The notes beneath the pieces are model-generated. The model ran no database searches, was not told the DNA's origin, and worked only from the letters and a program-made list of their open reading frames with translations. 62,965 bases of DNA, taken from contig JAFPYS010000014.1 in assembly GCA_017412085.1 (NCBI GenBank), positions 1-62,965 on the forward strand, given 5' to 3'. Position 1 is the first letter of the stretch. Each line of letters opens with the position of its first letter. This document shows positions 31,135-40,051 of this stretch, in pieces. The DNA is from Alphaproteobacteria bacterium (GTDB taxonomy: Bacteria > Pseudomonadota > Alphaproteobacteria > CAAHEQ01 > UBA3637). The position numbers and the translations under genes are program-made.

Positions 31135-32703
31135 TTACCTCCTATATAAATGAGTTTCCTGGGCTACTTTGGGGTTTGTTTTGATTAAATTTTTACGCCA
31201 TTCTTCTTGGTTTTGTACTAAAATAAACAGAGGATAAATTTGCCGAACTTGGTTGGTGGTTAAACCAATAATAATATTTTGATCGCTAAGTTGAGTTAAT
31301 TTTTTGTGCCAATAAATTCTGCGATTGGGATGCAACACAAATACATATAGAAGACCCAAAGCAAAGCAAGAAAAGAGGGTTAATGCTATGTATAAAGCGA
31401 CAGGAAAAGAATCGTTTGCGACGTAAAGGGCTATCATTGTGACAATCAATAAAAACAGCGTTCCCCAAAAAACCTCATATGTGAGGGCGTAAAAATTAGC
31501 AAAAACTGTTTTCCACTTCGTTAGCATGGGCTTGGTTTGTTGTTGCTTTTGTTCGAATATAAGCTTGTCAATTGGCCAACCATTTTGCATTCCGAAATCA
31601 ATTAATTGCTGCCATTTGGATTGAGTTAATGTAGTGCCCATCTGGTGTGCCAGACATAATGTGTTGTGTGGATATTTTATTTTAGGTAAGCGGGCTTTGG
31701 TCAACAGGTGTTTTTCCCACCATGAAAATACAGTCCAATACAAAACGAGTAAAAATAATGTCGTAAGCAGAATCCATGGTAAAATAAATGTTTGTTCTTT
31801 AGCTGGTAAGGAGGTGGGATCAAGTTTTAACTGTAGCTGAATCTGAGCGTATGGTGGAACGACGCGATTAATTGTTATATTAAGATTAGAATGATTATCC
31901 ATTTGTCTTGTATAAACATCCGGAATTTCCATCTGATTTGTTCCAAACAACAATTTACCATCCAAAATGGTTGTGTTATTGGAAAGTAAAATAAGCATCT
32001 TAAATTGTTCAATGGGCCAAATTGAATCGGAGCCAATCAGGGGTAAATTAAACAGATCCCCTTGAAAGGCATTTTCCAAAGTATATTTGAATATCAGATG
32101 GTTGGGACCCATGCGTAACGGAACGGGGGATTTAAAGGATAATGTTTCTTTTTGTTTGACAGCTTCAGTCGTATAAGTTTGTGTGTTTTGTGTGTAATTT
32201 ATTATACTGGCGGATGAATTTGTGGGCAACTGGATTGTGCGTGTCCAATGAGTGTTTTCTTTTGTATTGACCAAAGTCACATGTTCTTCAATCGATATTT
32301 GTGTTTGATTCAAAATTTGAACAATAATCATAAAGTTTGAAATATGGGGGATAAAACCAGACTGGATTTCTTCATGGAAAGGTGATTGAAATGTAAAATT
32401 TTGAATTTGATTTTCGGGGGCTTCTGGCGCAGTATGGGACAGGGTTAAGGTGTCCTTTGTGGCCTCACGAACATTTTTTGTGCCAAAAAGTTTTAGCTGC
32501 AATTCCTCCATATCGTTGGTTGCTTTTTCGGGGGCTTTAACACCTTGAATATATATGGCGGGAGATCCCGTGTATTCTGTTGGTTCGTTTAAGTTAATAA
32601 GATTGGGATTGTCGGGACGGAAAATATTCTCCGTCTGATCTTGAGCTCTTGCGAAACCAAAGATTAACAATAATGCCAAAAGAAATCCCGATTTTTTCAG
32701 CAT
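31135..32703 (-). CDS. Large exported/membrane protein of unknown function
   Basis: The start at 32703 gives a signal peptide (MLKKSGFLLALLLIFGFARA) and overlaps the nth stop by 7 bp. The product is 522 residues. About 300 residues of beta-rich periplasmic sequence are followed by a membrane helix (FILPWILLTTLFLLVLYWTVF), a cytoplasmic basic region of about 80 residues, two more helices (VFWGTLFLLIVTMIALYVA, ALTLFSCFALGLLYVFVLHP) and a short tail. The layout recalls DUF2207 proteins, but I see no decisive motif. It pairs with the exported gene at 30665. Confidence 0.82.
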   Translation of the reverse strand: MLKKSGFLLALLLIFGFARAQDQTENIFRPDNPNLINLNEPTEYTGSPAIYIQGVKAPEKATNDMEELQLKLFGTKNVREATKDTLTLSHTAPEAPENQIQNFTFQSPFHEEIQSGFIPHISNFMIIVQILNQTQISIEEHVTLVNTKENTHWTRTIQLPTNSSASIINYTQNTQTYTTEAVKQKETLSFKSPVPLRMGPNHLIFKYTLENAFQGDLFNLPLIGSDSIWPIEQFKMLILLSNNTTILDGKLLFGTNQMEIPDVYTRQMDNHSNLNITINRVVPPYAQIQLQLKLDPTSLPAKEQTFILPWILLTTLFLLVLYWTVFSWWEKHLLTKARLPKIKYPHNTLCLAHQMGTTLTQSKWQQLIDFGMQNGWPIDKLIFEQKQQQTKPMLTKWKTVFANFYALTYEVFWGTLFLLIVTMIALYVANDSFPVALYIALTLFSCFALGLLYVFVLHPNRRIYWHKKLTQLSDQNIIIGLTTNQVRQIYPLFILVQNQEEWRKNLIKTNPKVAQETHLYRR

Positions 32704-33344
32704 GCTTTTTTCTCCCCAGATATACATATGGTATACATTGGACATTCGTCACATTTCACCTTGCGTGCAGTACAAATATAACGCCCAAGCAAAACTAATG
32801 CAAGCGCAAAATCAGGTTTATATTTTTCTGGCACAATTTGTTCTAATTTCTTTTGCAATTCTTCGGGTGTTTTTGCAAAGGCAATCCCTAATCGATGGCA
32901 TAGACGGAAGACGTGTGTGTCAACGCCAATCCTAGGAGCATGGTACGCAACATTCAAAAACACGCTGGCCGTTTTGTGGCCAATCCCCGGCAGGGTCAAA
33001 AGCGTGTCATAATCCTTGGGCATTTGACCACCAAACTTATCCACAATTACTTGAGCCAATGCCATAATGGATTTTGCTTTGTTGTTGTGATAATTGATAG
33101 AGGTCAGGTAAGAATGCACCTTATCATATCCCATCTTTAACATCGCTTCGGGTGTGTTGGCTGCGGCGAACAAGGCAGGTGCGTGTGTATTCACATTTTT
33201 ATCTGTGCTTTGGGCGGACAAAATGATCGCAACAATTAATTCCCATGTGTTTGTCCATTTAAGTTCACACTTTGGGCTAGGATAGGCCTTTAACAGAGCG
33301 GCGCAAAAGCTTTCCAACTGTTTGCTATCCATTAACTTTTGCAT
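32697..33344 (-). CDS. nth: Endonuclease III
   Basis: A DNA glycosylase/AP lyase for oxidised pyrimidines. The 215-residue protein has the helix-hairpin-helix LPGIGHKTASVFLNVAY with the catalytic Lys, and the catalytic Asp in GVDTHVFRL. The 4Fe-4S cluster site is C-x6-C-x2-C-x5-C near the C-terminus (CTARKVKCDECPMYTIC). AAAGGAA precedes the ATG, which overlaps the ispA stop by one base. It is downstream of ispA and xseB. Confidence 0.97.
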   Translation of the reverse strand: MQKLMDSKQLESFCAALLKAYPSPKCELKWTNTWELIVAIILSAQSTDKNVNTHAPALFAAANTPEAMLKMGYDKVHSYLTSINYHNNKAKSIMALAQVIVDKFGGQMPKDYDTLLTLPGIGHKTASVFLNVAYHAPRIGVDTHVFRLCHRLGIAFAKTPEELQKKLEQIVPEKYKPDFALALVLLGRYICTARKVKCDECPMYTICISGEKKAC

Positions 33345-34231
33345 TAATAATTCCTTTCTAAAATGAAATGGGCAGCCTCTTTCAAAGGAGCAGCGTTATC
33401 GCCCAGGATTGCCAAAGCTTGGTCGGCCTCTGTACCCAAATCTTCTGCTTTTTTGCGCGCATTTTCTAGCCCTAACACGGAGACAAAGGTGGATTTCGTT
33501 TCGATTTTATCTTTACCCAATGTTTTGCCAACGGTGGCACTGTCCCCAACAACATCCAAAATATCATCCGTGATCTGGAACATAAGACCAATACATTTTG
33601 CATAAGTTTTAAGCGCATTTAATTGTCCTTCTGTTGCATGGGCGGCAACAGCGCTGGCGGTTGAAGCAAACATTAAAAGAGCTCCGGTTTTTTTGTCTTG
33701 CAGCATTTCGATTTGTTCAAGATTTAAAGTTTGTTTTTCGCCGATCAAATCAATCATTTGTCCACCCACCATGCCATCTTTGCCGGCCAAATGAGCCAGC
33801 ATTTTGACTAATTGAGCGCGAACATTCCCGTCTGGGTGAGTAGCCTCATCAGCCAACACTTCAAAGGCATTTGTTAAAAGGGCATCACCCGCTAAAATAG
33901 CAGTAGCTTCATCAAATTGAATGTGTGTAGTGGGTTTGCCGCGACGCATGGTGTCGTTATCCATAGCGGGTAAATCATCATGAATCAGCGAATAGGCGTG
34001 TACCATTTCCATCGCGGTAGCGATGTTAACGGCGCTTTGTTCTGGTAAATCAAAAATTTTGGCAGTTGTTAGAATTAAAAATGCTCTGAATGCTTTTCCG
34101 CCTCCGATCGTGGCGTACCGCATTGCTTCCACAACACGTGCGCTTAAATTGTCGGGAAGGGGCAACCATTTTTCCAAATTCTGATCGACAGTTGCGCGGG
34201 CCAGTTTTAATTGTTCCTTAAAGTTGCTCAT
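33344..34231 (-). CDS. ispA: Polyprenyl (probably farnesyl) diphosphate synthase
   Basis: Condenses isopentenyl diphosphate with allylic diphosphates. The start at 34231 follows GGAGG at a good distance. The 295-residue protein has the first Asp-rich motif in HDDLPAMDND and the second in ITDDILDVVGD, with GGKAFRAFLILTTA before the first. The residues before the first motif (MVHAYSLIH) fit the short-chain FPP/GPP class. It sits between xseB (14-bp overlap) and nth. A dxs gene is not present next to it. Confidence 0.94.
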   Translation of the reverse strand: MSNFKEQLKLARATVDQNLEKWLPLPDNLSARVVEAMRYATIGGGKAFRAFLILTTAKIFDLPEQSAVNIATAMEMVHAYSLIHDDLPAMDNDTMRRGKPTTHIQFDEATAILAGDALLTNAFEVLADEATHPDGNVRAQLVKMLAHLAGKDGMVGGQMIDLIGEKQTLNLEQIEMLQDKKTGALLMFASTASAVAAHATEGQLNALKTYAKCIGLMFQITDDILDVVGDSATVGKTLGKDKIETKSTFVSVLGLENARKKAEDLGTEADQALAILGDNAAPLKEAAHFILERNY

Positions 34232-34448
34232 CCAACGCCTCCGTGCCAACGGGTTTGCCATCTTTTAGGGTTAATTTTTCAATTTTCATTTCTGCGGTTT
34301 TTAATTTTTCTTCACAGATTTTCTTTAATTCCATACCGTGTTCATAGGTCTTGATAGCTTCTTCAAGTGGAATCTGTCCATTTTCCAACTTGCGAACAAT
34401 TTCATCCAGTTCGGTCATAGCTTGTTCAAATGTTATTTTTTGCGGCAT
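34218..34448 (-). CDS. xseB: Exonuclease VII small subunit
   Basis: A 76-residue protein with the XseB pattern: ITFEQAMTELDEIVRKLENG, then PLEEAIKTYEHGMELKKICE, a two-helix coiled coil that binds XseA. The start at 34448 follows AAAAGGAG; longer frames overlap the Cys/His-rich gene. It overlaps the upstream gene by 23 bp and ispA by 14 bp, so translation is probably coupled. Confidence 0.95.
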   Translation of the reverse strand: MPQKITFEQAMTELDEIVRKLENGQIPLEEAIKTYEHGMELKKICEEKLKTAEMKIEKLTLKDGKPVGTEALDEQL

Positions 34449-34854
34449 GTTTTTTCTCCTTTTGACAGCACTTCTTTTTATTTTCTTTGTGGCAGCAGCC
34501 TTCTTCATGATGATGTTTGCAACAGCATTTATCCTCGTGGTGATGATGACAACAAGTGTGCTCAGCTTTTGGGCTTTCACCTTTGATGCCGAATTTTGCC
34601 TTGATTTCTGCTTCCCGGATGGCTAAATTATTCATAATATCCCAAACATCCTCTCGAATTTGAAAGATATTTTGTACTTCACGCACATCATTAGTAGTCT
34701 CTTCTTGCTCTTGCAACAGTTCCATCATTTGTTCTTGAACGGCAAAAGCTTTTTCTTGAATCAATCTTATTTCTTGAGGTAACACCTTTTCTTCTGCTGC
34801 ACTTTTTGACAGAGCCAAAAGCTGCCTTGTTAAATCTTGTAATGTCTTTTCCAT
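34426..34854 (-). CDS. Coiled-coil protein with a His/Cys-rich metal-binding tail
   Basis: 142 residues. The first 90 or so form long helices (LTRQLLALSKSAAEEKVLPQ and LQEQEETTNDVREVQNIF). The last 45 residues are packed with potential metal ligands: CCHHHHEDKCCCKHHHEEG, then CCHKENKKKCCQKEKKH. About eight cysteines and ten histidines suggest binding of Zn, Cu or Ni, or storage of metal. I do not recognise the family. The gene leads the xseB-ispA-nth operon from a promoter at 34879-34907, back to back with the TolC-type export operon. Confidence 0.78.
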   Translation of the reverse strand: MEKTLQDLTRQLLALSKSAAEEKVLPQEIRLIQEKAFAVQEQMMELLQEQEETTNDVREVQNIFQIREDVWDIMNNLAIREAEIKAKFGIKGESPKAEHTCCHHHHEDKCCCKHHHEEGCCHKENKKKCCQKEKKHAAKNNI

Positions 34855-34878
34855 GATTACTCCTTATCTTGTTTCATT

Positions 34879-34907
34879 AGTGTACAAAATTATTTTTCAC
34901 TTGACAA
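34879..34907 (-). promoter_or_regulatory. Promoter for the His/Cys-xseB-ispA-nth operon, sharing its -35 with a divergent promoter
   Basis: Minus strand TTGTCA (34907-34902), 17-bp spacer, TACACT (34884-34879). The -35 overlaps the plus-strand TTGACA (34901-34906) because the sequence is near-palindromic. Confidence 0.6.
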
Positions 34908-34929
34908 GTTTTTTTTAATGATTTACTTT
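34901..34929 (+). promoter_or_regulatory. Promoter for the TolC-MacAB type operon
   Basis: TTGACA (34901-34906), 17-bp spacer, TACTTT (34924-34929), a weaker -10. It shares its -35 with the divergent promoter. Confidence 0.5.
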
Positions 34930-34947
34930 TGGGGAAAAGGAGACACC

Positions 34948-36288
34948 ATGAAACGGGTTGCCGAAACTATTTTTTTTATTTGTTTTGCCTGTGTTGCGCA
35001 AGCAAAATTGGATCCGTTTTCTGTGTATCAGTTGAAAGCTCCAGAAAATTGTGTGGACAAGACATTGGATAAAGAGCAAATTGGCTTGCCTGAGCTCATT
35101 CAGATGGGAATTTGTACAAATCCGTCATTAAATCGGGAATATATGTCTGTAAAGGCCAGTGAGGCGGCGGTTGGGCAGTCTAAATCGGAATACCTGCCAT
35201 CTGTAACAGCCTCAGGTTCAGCATCTGTTTCTGGTAATAAAATTGAAAAAGGAAAGTACGATAAAAATTATCCTTATTCTGGTAATATTGGTCTGGATTG
35301 GTTATTGTTTGATTTCGGTGGACGCAGTGCTCGGCTGGAAAAAATGAAGGCATATTTGCAATCGGCGGAATTTAATTACAATGCTCAGTTGCAACAAACA
35401 ATTTTATCCATCAATAATGCTTACCTAAACTTGTTGGGGGCCAAAGAAGTGTTGACAAGTGCAAAGGACAGTGAAAAGTCATATAAAAAAGCTTATGAAG
35501 AGTCTCGTCGACGCTTTGATTTGGGCTTGGTTGCGTTAAGTGATAAATTGTTGGCCAAGACAAGTTATGAGCAATCAAAACTGGCGACCATTAAGGCGGA
35601 AAATTCTGTGAAACAAGCTCAAGGTAATTTGGCGACGTTATTAAATCTGTCTCCAAATACATCGTTTAACTTAATGACGCCCCCTAAAGACAAAGATATC
35701 ACAAAGCTTGAAACATCCGATACAGTTGAACAGATGATGGAATTGGCCTTGGCTCAACGACCGGAATTACAAAGTAAGATGAGTGATGTGACAGCGGCAA
35801 AAGAAAATATTACGGCCGTTCGTTCGACCACTTTACCAAGTGTTTCTGCTTCGGGCAGTGCGGGGTATGGAGATACATGGCGTAAATCCAATCCATACCA
35901 AGTATCTACATCGGCGGGGTTGCGCTTAAGTGTTCCTTTGTTTACGGGATTTTCTGACACCTATAAAGTTGCGGCGGCTGAATATCAATATCGGCAGGCA
36001 CAATATGGTCTTAAAGAAACACAAAATAGCATTCGCAATGAAGTTTGGGCGGCTTATCAGGATTATCAAACGGCGACAGAGGCATATAAGATTTCAAAAG
36101 CTGTGCTTGATTCGGCAAAAGAAAATGAACGTGTGGCAATGAAATCGTATGAAGTGGGACGCGGTGATATTTTGAATTTATTGACAGCGACATCCCAAAT
36201 GTCGGATGCGCGTCAAGGTTTTGTAAATGCATTTTATTCGGTATTAATTAGTAAGGCAAATTTATATCGGGCCATTGGGAGGTTCTAA
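34948..36288 (+). CDS. TolC-like outer-membrane efflux channel
   Basis: A 446-residue member of the outer-membrane efflux protein family. The start at 34948 follows AAAAGGAG and gives a signal peptide (MKRVAETIFFICFACVAQA). Two repeats of long helices with beta strands are seen, the halves beginning near LPELIQMGICTNPSLNRE and MMELALAQRPELQSK. Strand-turn motifs such as GNIGLDWLLFDFGGR and STSAGLRLSVPLFTGF are typical. It leads an operon with an adaptor, an ATPase and a permease, and is the exit duct of that system. Confidence 0.94.
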   Translation: MKRVAETIFFICFACVAQAKLDPFSVYQLKAPENCVDKTLDKEQIGLPELIQMGICTNPSLNREYMSVKASEAAVGQSKSEYLPSVTASGSASVSGNKIEKGKYDKNYPYSGNIGLDWLLFDFGGRSARLEKMKAYLQSAEFNYNAQLQQTILSINNAYLNLLGAKEVLTSAKDSEKSYKKAYEESRRRFDLGLVALSDKLLAKTSYEQSKLATIKAENSVKQAQGNLATLLNLSPNTSFNLMTPPKDKDITKLETSDTVEQMMELALAQRPELQSKMSDVTAAKENITAVRSTTLPSVSASGSAGYGDTWRKSNPYQVSTSAGLRLSVPLFTGFSDTYKVAAAEYQYRQAQYGLKETQNSIRNEVWAAYQDYQTATEAYKISKAVLDSAKENERVAMKSYEVGRGDILNLLTATSQMSDARQGFVNAFYSVLISKANLYRAIGRF

Positions 36289-37416
36289 ATGAAAAAAGGA
36301 TTAGTTATTACGGGCGTTGCGATTGTTGCGTTGGCTGTGGGTTGGTATTTATTAAAACCCAAAAGCCGAGAATCTTTTACAGCAAAAGATTTTGATATGG
36401 CAACTGTGACAAAAGGATCTGTGGCACACGTGGTAACGGCATCCGGTAAAATCCAGCCCATCAATAAAGTGTCCGTGGGAACACAAGTTTCCGGAATTAT
36501 TGAACAAGTCCTTGTGGATTACAATGACGAGGTAAAAGAAGACCAAGTGTTGGCGCGTTTGGATACTTCTGTGCTGCAAGAAAATTTGAATGATGCCAAA
36601 GCAAGACTGGACTTGGCCATTTCGAAGAAGAAAATTTCCGACCTGAATTATGAACGGTTAAATAAGCTTTACAAAGATAAGTTAATTTCAAAAGCGAACT
36701 TAGAGGAAGCGGAAATTGATCTAGAAACAGCTAAGGCCAATGTACTTAGTTCTCAGGCGGATTATAACAAGGCCGAACGTAACTTTGGTTATGCAACGAT
36801 TACGTCGCCCGTTTCTGGAACGGTTATTTCTAAGGAGGTTGAGCAAGGTCAAACTGTTGCAGCCAGTCTTTCCACACCAACATTATTTACAATCGCGGAA
36901 GATCTGACAAAAATGCAAATTGAGGCAAACATTGCGGAAGCCGATATCGGTGTCATTAAATCAGATATGCCAGTCAGTTTTACGGTGGATGCTTATCCAA
37001 ATGATAAATTTAATGGAAAGGTGCAACAGATTCGTTTGTCTCCAACCGAGGAATCTAATGTGGTTATGTACACGGTGGTAATTGAAGTGGATAATTCTTC
37101 GCGCAAGTTATTGCCAGGCATGACGGCCAGCGTTTCTATTGAGGTGGAACGTGCTGAGGATGTGCCATTGCTGCCGGCGATGGTGTTGCAATTTAAACCA
37201 TCAGCAGCGCTTAGAAAAACGACGGATGAGGTACCTAATCCAGACATGATGAAAAATGAAGATGTTGTCTATCAGTTTAAAAATGGACGGTTAAAACCAA
37301 TCGTGATTACAAAGGGGATTTCTGATATGGCGAATATTGAAATTAAGGCGGGTCTAGAAGAAGGCGATCAAGTTATTTTAGAGGCTTCAAGTGGAAAACG
37401 GCGCGGACGTAAATGA
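36289..37416 (+). CDS. macA: MacA-like periplasmic adaptor
   Basis: A 375-residue HlyD/RND-type adaptor. An N-terminal membrane anchor (LVITGVAIVALAVGWYLL) is followed by the lipoyl half (VSVGTQVSGIIEQVLVDYND), a helical hairpin (about residues 95-160), the second lipoyl half (ATITSPVSGTVISKEVEQG), a beta barrel and a membrane-proximal domain (GLEEGDQVILEAS). It links the inner-membrane MacB-type pump to the TolC channel. Its stop overlaps the ATPase start by 4 bp. Confidence 0.94.
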   Translation: MKKGLVITGVAIVALAVGWYLLKPKSRESFTAKDFDMATVTKGSVAHVVTASGKIQPINKVSVGTQVSGIIEQVLVDYNDEVKEDQVLARLDTSVLQENLNDAKARLDLAISKKKISDLNYERLNKLYKDKLISKANLEEAEIDLETAKANVLSSQADYNKAERNFGYATITSPVSGTVISKEVEQGQTVAASLSTPTLFTIAEDLTKMQIEANIAEADIGVIKSDMPVSFTVDAYPNDKFNGKVQQIRLSPTEESNVVMYTVVIEVDNSSRKLLPGMTASVSIEVERAEDVPLLPAMVLQFKPSAALRKTTDEVPNPDMMKNEDVVYQFKNGRLKPIVITKGISDMANIEIKAGLEEGDQVILEASSGKRRGRK

Positions 37417-38123
37417 GTGAAAAACCAGTTGTCATAGAAGTAAAAGATTTATGCAAGACCTACTTCATGGATGGTGGGGCCAGCCAGGTTGTTCTTAAGC
37501 ATATTGATTTTAAAATTTATGAAGGCGAATTTGTTGCGATTATGGGGCATTCTGGATCAGGTAAATCAACCTTGATGAATACTTTGGGATGTTTGGACAG
37601 GCCAACCAGTGGCGAATATTATTTAGCCGGAGAACCGGTTGCTAAAAGAACAGATAAAGAATTGGCGATTATTCGCGGACAAAAAATTGGGTTTGTTTTT
37701 CAAAATTTTAACTTAATGATGAAAAGATCGATTGTGGATAACGTATGTATGCCATTAATTTATCAAGGGATTAGCGAATCCGAACGTCGCACGCGGGCGC
37801 TGGAGATGCTGAAGGTTGTTGGATTGGATGGCTATGGTGATCGCTTGCCGACTCAAATTTCGGGTGGTATGCAACAACGTGTCGCAATTGCCCGCGCGCT
37901 GATTAATAATCCCAAGATTATTTTTGCGGACGAACCAACGGGAAATTTGGATTCCACTACATCAGATGAAATTATGAATTTGTTTACCGAATTGAATAAA
38001 AAAGGGATTACAATTGTATTGGTTACACATGAAGACGATGTTGCAAATTATGCAAAAAGAATGATTAAAATATCAGATGGACAAGTGGAATATGATGGTC
38101 CAAGAAAGGAGTATCACGCATGA
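37413..38123 (+). CDS. ABC transporter ATPase, MacB/LolD type
   Basis: 236 residues. Walker [13 protein letters not shown], signature [14 protein letters not shown], Walker [14 protein letters not shown] and switch His in LVTHEDD. In E. coli the MacB ATPase and permease are one chain; here they are separate genes, the permease following with a 4-bp overlap. Together with MacA and TolC it should energise export of peptides, macrolides or lipids across the envelope. Confidence 0.95.
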   Translation: MSEKPVVIEVKDLCKTYFMDGGASQVVLKHIDFKIYEGEFVAIMGHSGSGKSTLMNTLGCLDRPTSGEYYLAGEPVAKRTDKELAIIRGQKIGFVFQNFNLMMKRSIVDNVCMPLIYQGISESERRTRALEMLKVVGLDGYGDRLPTQISGGMQQRVAIARALINNPKIIFADEPTGNLDSTTSDEIMNLFTELNKKGITIVLVTHEDDVANYAKRMIKISDGQVEYDGPRKEYHA

Positions 38124-39337
38124 TTTTTCAAATTTTACGTGAAGCGTGGATTTCCATTTCTGCTTATAAAATGAGGACATTTTTGACGATGTTGGGTATT
38201 GTGATTGGTGTGGCGTCCGTTGTGTTGATGGTTGCAGCAGGTCAAACCGTGAGTAATGAAATTACGAAAACGTTTGATTCTATGGGAACAAATTTGATTA
38301 TTTTGGCGCCGGCCGAAACGGTCAGTGGTGGTGTTCGTGGTGGTCGTGGTCGCCCCAGTATTACCTTTAAAGATGTTGAAGCATTGAAATCCTTAAAGGA
38401 TGTAGAAACAACTTCGTATGTTGTGAATACTGCAGTGCAAGCTGTGTATGGATCAAATAACTATGGTGTGAGTGTGTATGGGACAAATCCGGATTATTTA
38501 ACGGTCGGAAATTGGGAAATTGACACAGGTGTAGCCTTTACGGAAAAGGATGTAAAAGCGGGAAAACCGTACATTATTATCGGACAAACCATCGTAAACG
38601 AGTTGTTTGGATTGCAAAATCCGATAGGAAAAGTTTTGCGATTAAAAGGCCAACCCTTTACGGTGATCGGTACTTTAAAATCAAAGGGAGATAATTTAAT
38701 GGGGCAGGATCAAGATAATATCATTTTGATGCCAGCCACGACTTTGCGTCAACGTTTACGCGGTTCTAATCGCCCTCAGTACACGGATATTGCATTTGTG
38801 AAAGTGACAGAGGAAAACAAGATGGAATCTGTATCAAAGCGGATAGAATATTTGTTGCGTTCAAGGCATTATCTAAAGGAAGGGATGGAGAATGATTTCT
38901 CAATTCATTTGATGACAGAGATGGTGGAAAAAGTACAAAATGTTGGTTTTATTTTATCATTACTTTTGTCCGCAATTGCTTCTATTTCTTTGGTAGTCGG
39001 GTCTATTGGTATTATGAACATGATGTTGGTTTCTGTGACAGAACGGACGCGTGAAATTGGTACGCGCAAAGCCTTGGGCGCGCCAAATCGTTGGATTATG
39101 TTTCAATTTTTGGCAGAATCTATCATTATTTCGTTTATGGGCAGTTTTGTGGGGATGGTTTTGGGGGTTGTTTTGTCTCAAATAGCGGGAAAAGTGTTGG
39201 ATAAACAGGTTCCAATTTCAATCTGGAGTGTTGTGATTTCGGCTTCTGTAGCTATTTTTGTTGGTGTCATATCCGGTATTATGCCAGCCAGAAAAGCTAT
39301 GAAGCTCGATCCAATTGAAGCTTTGCGTTATCAATAA
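38120..39337 (+). CDS. MacB-type ABC permease
   Basis: 405 residues, the FtsX/MacB fold. A first helix with the family motif MRTFLTMLGIVIGVASVVLM is followed by a large periplasmic domain (about residues 45-275) and three C-terminal helices (GFILSLLLSAIASISLVVGS, FMGSFVGMVLGVVLSQIAG, ISASVAIFVGVISGIMPA). It includes MNMMLVSVTERTREIGTRKA and ends in KLDPIEALRYQ. Such permeases act by mechanotransmission rather than a classical channel. It is the last gene of the export operon. Confidence 0.95.
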   Translation: MIFQILREAWISISAYKMRTFLTMLGIVIGVASVVLMVAAGQTVSNEITKTFDSMGTNLIILAPAETVSGGVRGGRGRPSITFKDVEALKSLKDVETTSYVVNTAVQAVYGSNNYGVSVYGTNPDYLTVGNWEIDTGVAFTEKDVKAGKPYIIIGQTIVNELFGLQNPIGKVLRLKGQPFTVIGTLKSKGDNLMGQDQDNIILMPATTLRQRLRGSNRPQYTDIAFVKVTEENKMESVSKRIEYLLRSRHYLKEGMENDFSIHLMTEMVEKVQNVGFILSLLLSAIASISLVVGSIGIMNMMLVSVTERTREIGTRKALGAPNRWIMFQFLAESIIISFMGSFVGMVLGVVLSQIAGKVLDKQVPISIWSVVISASVAIFVGVISGIMPARKAMKLDPIEALRYQ

Positions 39338-39341
39338 ATGC

Positions 39342-39370
39342 TTGACAAGTTTTTTTAAAATTTTTATATT
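39342..39370 (+). promoter_or_regulatory. Promoter for the SGNH hydrolase gene
   Basis: TTGACA (39342-39347), 17-bp spacer, TATATT (39365-39370). Confidence 0.75.
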
Positions 39371-39394
39371 AAATGCCGTATCAAAGGAGTTATC

Positions 39395-40039
39395 ATGAAG
39401 AAAATTTTAGTTTTATTTGCCGTGTTAGTGTTTAGTTTTTCGGCGTTGGCGCGACCTGTTAAGTTAATGGTGTATGGTGACAGTTTGAGCGTTGGACATC
39501 ATTTGGCGGCAGAAGATTCTTTTTGGGCAAAGTTGGAGGTCGCATTAAAAAAAGATGGTTATGATGTCAAGGTATTGAATTACAGCAAAAGTGGAGAAAC
39601 GACGACGGGCGCATTACATAAGGTCCGTGGCGCATTACAGCAAGATCCGGATGCAATAATTTTACAATTAGGAAGCAACGATATGTTTCAAAAATTCCCT
39701 TTAAAAAGAACGACAGATAATTTACAAAAATTGATTACGACTTTTCATGAAGTTGGTATCCCGGTTTTATTAGTTGGCATGGAAGTTCCTTTAACAGAAA
39801 CGCCAGAATATCGTGCGGGAACACGTCAAATGTACGCTGATTTGGCTTTGGAAAATGAGTTGTTGCTATATCCTTTCTTTATGGATGGTTTGTGGAAAGA
39901 AGATGGAACGCCTATTGGTGAAGAGTATTTCTTATCGGACAAAATGCATCCAAGCGCTAAGGGGGTAGATGTAATGGTTAAACGAATTGTGCCAGTTGTT
40001 AAACAATTTTTACAAGAAGATGTTCTAAGTGAAAATTAG
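39395..40039 (+). CDS. Exported SGNH (GDSL) lysophospholipase/esterase
   Basis: A 214-residue TesA-like hydrolase with a signal peptide (MKKILVLFAVLVFSFSALA). Block I is VYGDSLSVGHHL (nucleophile Ser), block III LQLGSNDMFQ, and block V SDKMHPSAKG with the catalytic Asp and His. It should act on acyl esters, thioesters or lysophospholipids in the periplasm. The next gene, a membrane-bound phosphoesterase, follows after 12 bp. Confidence 0.94.
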   Translation: MKKILVLFAVLVFSFSALARPVKLMVYGDSLSVGHHLAAEDSFWAKLEVALKKDGYDVKVLNYSKSGETTTGALHKVRGALQQDPDAIILQLGSNDMFQKFPLKRTTDNLQKLITTFHEVGIPVLLVGMEVPLTETPEYRAGTRQMYADLALENELLLYPFFMDGLWKEDGTPIGEEYFLSDKMHPSAKGVDVMVKRIVPVVKQFLQEDVLSEN

Positions 40040-40051
40040 GTTAGTCTTAAA

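Noticed and set aside
34948-39337. Type I (hemolysin-like) secretion system
   Set aside because: The permease is the FtsX/MacB fold with a separate LolD-like ATPase, not an HlyB-type fused exporter.
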